Shown one piece after another: positions 5,229-7,914 of a stretch of DNA of 7,914 nt. Numbering within the stretch: the stretch's first letter is position 1; each line of letters begins with the position of its first letter. The notes under the pieces are model-generated. The model did not search any database, was not told where the DNA came from, and saw only the letters and a program-made list of their open reading frames with translations. This stretch comes from Eubacterium sp. (GTDB lineage Bacteria > Bacillota > Clostridia > Lachnospirales > Lachnospiraceae). The translations under genes and the position numbers were made by a program. The DNA lies in NCBI GenBank assembly GCA_024697885.1, contig JAILSA010000251.1, forward strand, positions 1 to 7,914. Direction: 5' to 3'.

Positions 5229-6245
5229 TTAAATGTCTTGGAATCCCAGGATTTTCAATCCGTCCTCATCCTGCTTGGACAGGTCTATGGTCTCCCCGTC
5301 GGACAGGCGCCTGATCACTGGGTAGAGGGTGTTTTCCTGGCGGTTTTCCACCACCACTGCCACGCTGCCATCGGACAAAACCACGTTTCTTCCCTTAGGA
5401 TAAACCGGTATGTAGGTCACAAAGGCCTGGACGCATTTGGGGTCAAAAAGCTTGCCGGAATTTTGAATCAAAAAGTCCACTGCCTCGTTGGGGGACTGAG
5501 CCTTTTTGTAAACTCTCTTGCTGGTAATGGCATCATAGACATCCGCCACATGAATAATCCGGGCGAAGCTGTAAATCTGGTCTCCCTCTAAGCCCAGAGG
5601 GTAACCGGTTCCATTCATATTTTCGTGGTGCATGTAGACTCCCATCTTAATCTTGGAAGTGATCAAAATGTTTTCCTTGAGTATCTCGTATCCATTGGAA
5701 GAATGCAGCTTAATAGTTGCATATTCCTCCTCCGTCAAAGGACCTGGCTTCTCCAAAATCTCCCTTGGCACATTGATTTTTCCAATGTCATGCAAAAGGC
5801 CTGCTGCCGCCAACTCCTTGAGGGCGCTGTGCTTCATTCCCATGCCCATACCAATCAGGGTGGACAAAATAGCCACGCTGAGAGAATGCTTGAAGGTGTA
5901 GTCGGAGCTGGTTCTTAGGCTGACCAGGTTTACATTAATGTCCCCCTGGCCCAGAAGCTCATCGGCAATGTCGCTGGCCACACTCATGGCCGCGTCAATA
6001 TCCATCTGGTGAAGGACCTTGGTAGCCCTCATTTCCAAACCATCGCTTACTAAAGGCTCCACATCGATGTCCTCAGACAAATCGTCAATAATATAGAGAC
6101 CCTGCAAGTGTTTTTCCTTCATTCTCTCTATTAGATTTTCTGTCAAGGAAACTCGGTAGTTGACTAGAATTTGGCCCGCCTCGTTATAGACTGATTTCCC
6201 CACTATCATCTGGGGCCTGGCCTGATCCATGGTTATATATCTCAT
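5229..6245 (-). CDS. HD-GYP domain protein, likely cyclic-di-GMP phosphodiesterase
   Basis: 338 residues, no signal peptide or membrane segment. Residues 1-60 form the small N-terminal domain common in clostridial HD-GYP proteins (GKSVYNEAGQILVNYRVSLT). The HD-GYP core follows: H120, LLHDIGK with HD at 152-153 and K156, H181, HHENMNGTGYP (206-216) and HVADVYDAIT with D235. A short beta-rich C-terminus closes the protein. All metal ligands expected for the family are present. In the GYP motif the usual Asp of HHExxDG is Asn211. Family role: hydrolysis of cyclic-di-GMP to pGpG or GMP, which lowers the signal that favours sessile growth. ATG 6245 follows GAGGAG at eight bases. The gene lies 64 bases after dapF without a terminator between them, so co-transcription is likely. 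Confidence 0.9.
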   Translation of the reverse strand: MRYITMDQARPQMIVGKSVYNEAGQILVNYRVSLTENLIERMKEKHLQGLYIIDDLSEDIDVEPLVSDGLEMRATKVLHQMDIDAAMSVASDIADELLGQGDINVNLVSLRTSSDYTFKHSLSVAILSTLIGMGMGMKHSALKELAAAGLLHDIGKINVPREILEKPGPLTEEEYATIKLHSSNGYEILKENILITSKIKMGVYMHHENMNGTGYPLGLEGDQIYSFARIIHVADVYDAITSKRVYKKAQSPNEAVDFLIQNSGKLFDPKCVQAFVTYIPVYPKGRNVVLSDGSVAVVVENRQENTLYPVIRRLSDGETIDLSKQDEDGLKILGFQDI

Positions 6246-6309
6246 GCACTCTTCTCCTCGTCTGTATGATTATTCAATGGATACACACGTTCCAGTCTCA
6301 CTAATTTAA

Positions 6310-7146
6310 TTATAAATCAATTTCCCCATCAAATACTGTGGTGGCTGGTCCCCTCATGAAAACCTCCCCACTAGTCATATAGGTGTCATACAACTCGCCC
6401 CCACGAATCTGCACCTGGACCTCCTGGTCCCTCTCACAAAAGCCATTCAAGACTGCTGCCACTGTGGCGGCGCAGGTTCCGGTTCCACAGGAGATAGTCT
6501 CCCCGGATCCCCTTTCCCACACTCTCATGCGAATGGTTTTTGAATCAATTACTTCTACAAACTCTGTGTTGATTCGGTCTGGGAAAAGGGGATGGTTCTC
6601 AAAGCTCGGTCCGATTTTCTCCAAGTCCAAATCGTCTATTCCCTCTGTGAAAATAACACAGTGGGGATTACCCATGGATACACAGGTGGCCTGGTAGGTC
6701 TTGCCCTCTACCTCCAAAGGTTTTGAGATAAAGGTCTCTCCCTCTGCCTTTACCGGAATGTCTGCCGGTTTCAAAATAGCCTGACCCATGTTTACCTTGA
6801 CATAGGTTACCTTGCCGTTTTCCACGGTCAAATCCAGGGTCTTGATACCGCTCTTGGTCTCCACCTGAATTTTTTCCTTGTTTACGATTCCGTGGTCATA
6901 GGCATACTTGGCCACGCAGCGAATACCGTTGCCGCACATGGCTCCCTCAGACCCGTCTGCATTGTACATTCTCATGCGACAGTCTGCCACCTCCGATGGG
7001 GCAATGATAATCAGCCCGTCGGACCCGATGCCAAAATGTCTGTCGCTGACCTGAATGGAGACCTGACTAGGATCTGGGATCTCCTCCTCAAAGCCGTTGA
7101 CATAAACGTAATCGTTACCTGTTCCATGCATTTTTGTAAATTTCAT
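6310..7146 (-). CDS. dapF: Diaminopimelate epimerase
   Basis: 278 residues, the usual length. The enzyme turns LL- into meso-diaminopimelate in the cytoplasm, supplying lysine and peptidoglycan cross-links without a cofactor. Signature features: start MKFTKMHGTGNDYVYV, NADGS (62-66), the first active cysteine C71 in MCGNGIRC, GNPHCV (159-164), and the second active cysteine C220 in GSGETISCGTGTCAA. The two-fold pseudo-symmetric domains are both complete. The frame stays open 20 codons upstream, but ATG 7146 is chosen because AGGAGGG lies five bases before it and the family begins MKFTKMHGTGN. It follows the DUF1934 gene by 32 bases, which indicates one transcript. Confidence 0.96.
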   Translation of the reverse strand: MKFTKMHGTGNDYVYVNGFEEEIPDPSQVSIQVSDRHFGIGSDGLIIIAPSEVADCRMRMYNADGSEGAMCGNGIRCVAKYAYDHGIVNKEKIQVETKSGIKTLDLTVENGKVTYVKVNMGQAILKPADIPVKAEGETFISKPLEVEGKTYQATCVSMGNPHCVIFTEGIDDLDLEKIGPSFENHPLFPDRINTEFVEVIDSKTIRMRVWERGSGETISCGTGTCAATVAAVLNGFCERDQEVQVQIRGGELYDTYMTSGEVFMRGPATTVFDGEIDL

Positions 7147-7178
7147 GTTTTCCCTCCTGCTGTCTAACTTAAGTGTGT

Positions 7179-7607
7179 CTACTCGATGGAAACATTGACC
7201 TGACAATAGGAAACAAATGCCTGATTCATTTCTAAATTGTAATTAATTTGTAGGTCAAATCCCCTATCATTTGGTGTCTTGCTAATCTTGTCTGTGTGGA
7301 TTCCGACCTCCATCTCCCCGAAAGGAGTGGAATAGTAGGTGACGGTGGTCTGGCCTGGGACGAATACCATATGGCTGGCAATCTGTCCGTCCTTAATGAT
7401 CTCCACCTGGTCGTCCTTGATTTTCAGCAGGTTGTTGCCTACCTCCACCACGCCAGATTCGGTCTCATCAATGGCCTCTTCATATTCAACGCACAAAAAA
7501 CCGTCTTCCTCGTATTTCTCCCCCATAGTGAGAATTTCGATCGGTTCTGCATCCCCCTCATCCATGTTGTGCATTCCATGAATTCGGATTTTTACTTCTT
7601 CCCTCAT
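7179..7607 (-). CDS. DUF1934 (YwiB-like) calycin-type protein
   Basis: 142 residues, rich in short beta strands, with no signal peptide. It matches the DUF1934/YwiB pattern: a GEKYEEDGFLCVEYEEA segment near 29-45, T..G..V..VGNNLLKIKDDQVEIIKDG in the middle, then YYSTPFGEMEVGIHT and a C-terminal alternating stretch ending in QVNVSIE. Family knowledge: YwiB of Bacillus is a lipocalin-like small beta-barrel of unknown function, commonly found next to housekeeping genes. ATG 7607 is preferred over ATG 7622 because AAGGAG lies between them, four to five bases before 7607, while 7622 has no ribosome site. First gene of the - strand cluster with dapF and the HD-GYP gene. Confidence 0.88.
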   Translation of the reverse strand: MREEVKIRIHGMHNMDEGDAEPIEILTMGEKYEEDGFLCVEYEEAIDETESGVVEVGNNLLKIKDDQVEIIKDGQIASHMVFVPGQTTVTYYSTPFGEMEVGIHTDKISKTPNDRGFDLQINYNLEMNQAFVSYCQVNVSIE

Positions 7608-7648
7608 AGCTCTCCTTACCATGCGAAATTATGCGCATTCATACCTGT

Positions 7649-7677
7649 AGTATATAATGAGATTACCTTTGATACAA
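7649..7677 (-). promoter_or_regulatory. Promoter of the DUF1934-dapF-HD-GYP cluster
   Basis: On the - strand: -35 TTGTAT (7677-7672), 17-base spacer, -10 TATACT (7654-7649). The start site is near 7642. The leader carries ATGCG/CGCAT, a short inverted repeat, just before the ribosome site. Confidence 0.7.
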
Positions 7678-7711
7678 GAAAAATATTATTTTGAAACTAT
7701 TAAAATTTTAT

Positions 7712-7739
7712 TTTCCAAAACCTGGCCTTGTGCTATAAT
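7712..7739 (+). promoter_or_regulatory. Promoter of ispE with extended -10
   Basis: TGC directly precedes a perfect TATAAT (7734-7739), giving an extended -10. The -35 is weak (TTTCCA at 7712-7717 with a 16-base spacer), which is usual for extended -10 promoters. The start site would be near 7746. Confidence 0.65.
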
Positions 7740-7761
7740 TGTCCTACATATATTTTTCCAT

Positions 7762-7774
7762 GGGGCAGAGCCCC
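7762..7774 (+). promoter_or_regulatory. Short GC hairpin just before the ispE ribosome site
   Basis: GGGGC (7762-7766) and GCCCC (7770-7774) form a five-base stem with an AGA loop. It ends five bases before the GGAGG at 7780-7784. No T run follows, so it is not a terminator. It may shape the leader or expose the ribosome site. Confidence 0.45.
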
Positions 7775-7789
7775 GGAACGGAGGACAAG

Positions 7790-7914
7790 ATGGAATCAAC
7801 ATGGATTAATGCACCGGCAAAAATCAATATCGGCCTGGATGTGATCAGACGGCGACCAGATGGCTATCACGAGGTAAATATGATTATGCAAAGCATCCGC
7901 CTTTTTGACCGACT
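7790..7914 (+). CDS. ispE: 4-diphosphocytidyl-2-C-methyl-D-erythritol kinase (partial, N-terminus only)
   Basis: 41 complete codons are seen before the right edge. The start [18 protein letters not shown] and the following [16 protein letters not shown] match the N-terminus of IspE, a GHMP kinase. The APAKIN segment holds the conserved Lys of the active site, and DGYHEV is the family signature. Family role: it phosphorylates the 2-hydroxyl of CDP-methylerythritol in the MEP isoprenoid pathway. ATG 7790 is set by GGAGG (7780-7784). It is divergent from the DUF1934 gene, with its own extended -10 promoter. The ATP-binding motif and the rest lie outside the window. Confidence 0.93.
   Translation, partial: MESTWINAPAKINIGLDVIRRRPDGYHEVNMIMQSIRLFDR

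Noticed and set aside
6246..6309. Possible separate promoter between dapF and the HD-GYP gene
   Set aside because: Only AT-rich words are present (for example TTGAAT on the - strand), and I found no -35/-10 pair with proper spacing. The gap is short enough for co-transcription.
7623..7640. ATGCG/CGCAT inverted repeat before the DUF1934 gene as an operator
   Set aside because: Five bases per arm with overlap of a simple ATGCGCAT palindrome; too short to call without conservation data.

Overview
This window looks like ordinary chromosomal DNA from a low- to mid-GC Gram-positive bacterium. A Clostridia member, probably of the Lachnospiraceae or a close relative, fits best. The signs are strong purine-rich Shine-Dalgarno sequences, sigma-A type promoters (TTGACA/TATAAT with 17-base spacers), hairpin-plus-U-tract terminators, an IspE (MEP isoprenoid) gene, a YwiB-like DUF1934 protein beside dapF, and a QueT-type queuosine-precursor transporter. 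The placement is my inference from protein character and not from a search. I see no phage, transposon, CRISPR, tRNA or rRNA feature.

Left part (1-1486): a lipoprotein gene runs off the left edge on the - strand. Upstream of it a 50-codon acidic ORF, also on the - strand, has its own promoter, ribosome binding site and terminator. A small DUF4870-like membrane protein is transcribed divergently on the + strand. Middle (1540-5189): a 73-base nearly symmetric hairpin separates the DUF4870-like gene from a convergent tRNA nucleotidyltransferase (cca) gene. cca and queT are divergent, and their predicted -35 boxes overlap on opposite strands. queT has a structured leader that ends in a likely preQ1 riboswitch covering its ribosome binding site. 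A terminator follows queT, and the predicted promoter of the next gene, plsC (phospholipid synthesis), is embedded in that terminator's hairpin. After plsC comes a 149-residue single-pass membrane protein of unknown function, closed by a bidirectional terminator.

Right part (5229-7914): a - strand cluster is read DUF1934 protein, then dapF (lysine and peptidoglycan precursor), then an HD-GYP cyclic-di-GMP phosphodiesterase-like protein. It is driven from a good promoter at 7649-7677. Divergent from it, ispE begins at 7790 and runs off the right edge.

Most genes are housekeeping: tRNA 3' end maturation, queuosine precursor uptake, phosphatidic acid synthesis, diaminopimelate and isoprenoid precursors. 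I did not find a new defence or mobile system. The most unusual signals are regulatory and packed into short intergenic spaces: overlapping divergent promoters, a promoter inside a terminator with a competing hairpin, and a riboswitch-like leader. Three proteins remain uncharacterised: the 50-residue acidic protein, the 149-residue membrane protein and the lipoprotein.
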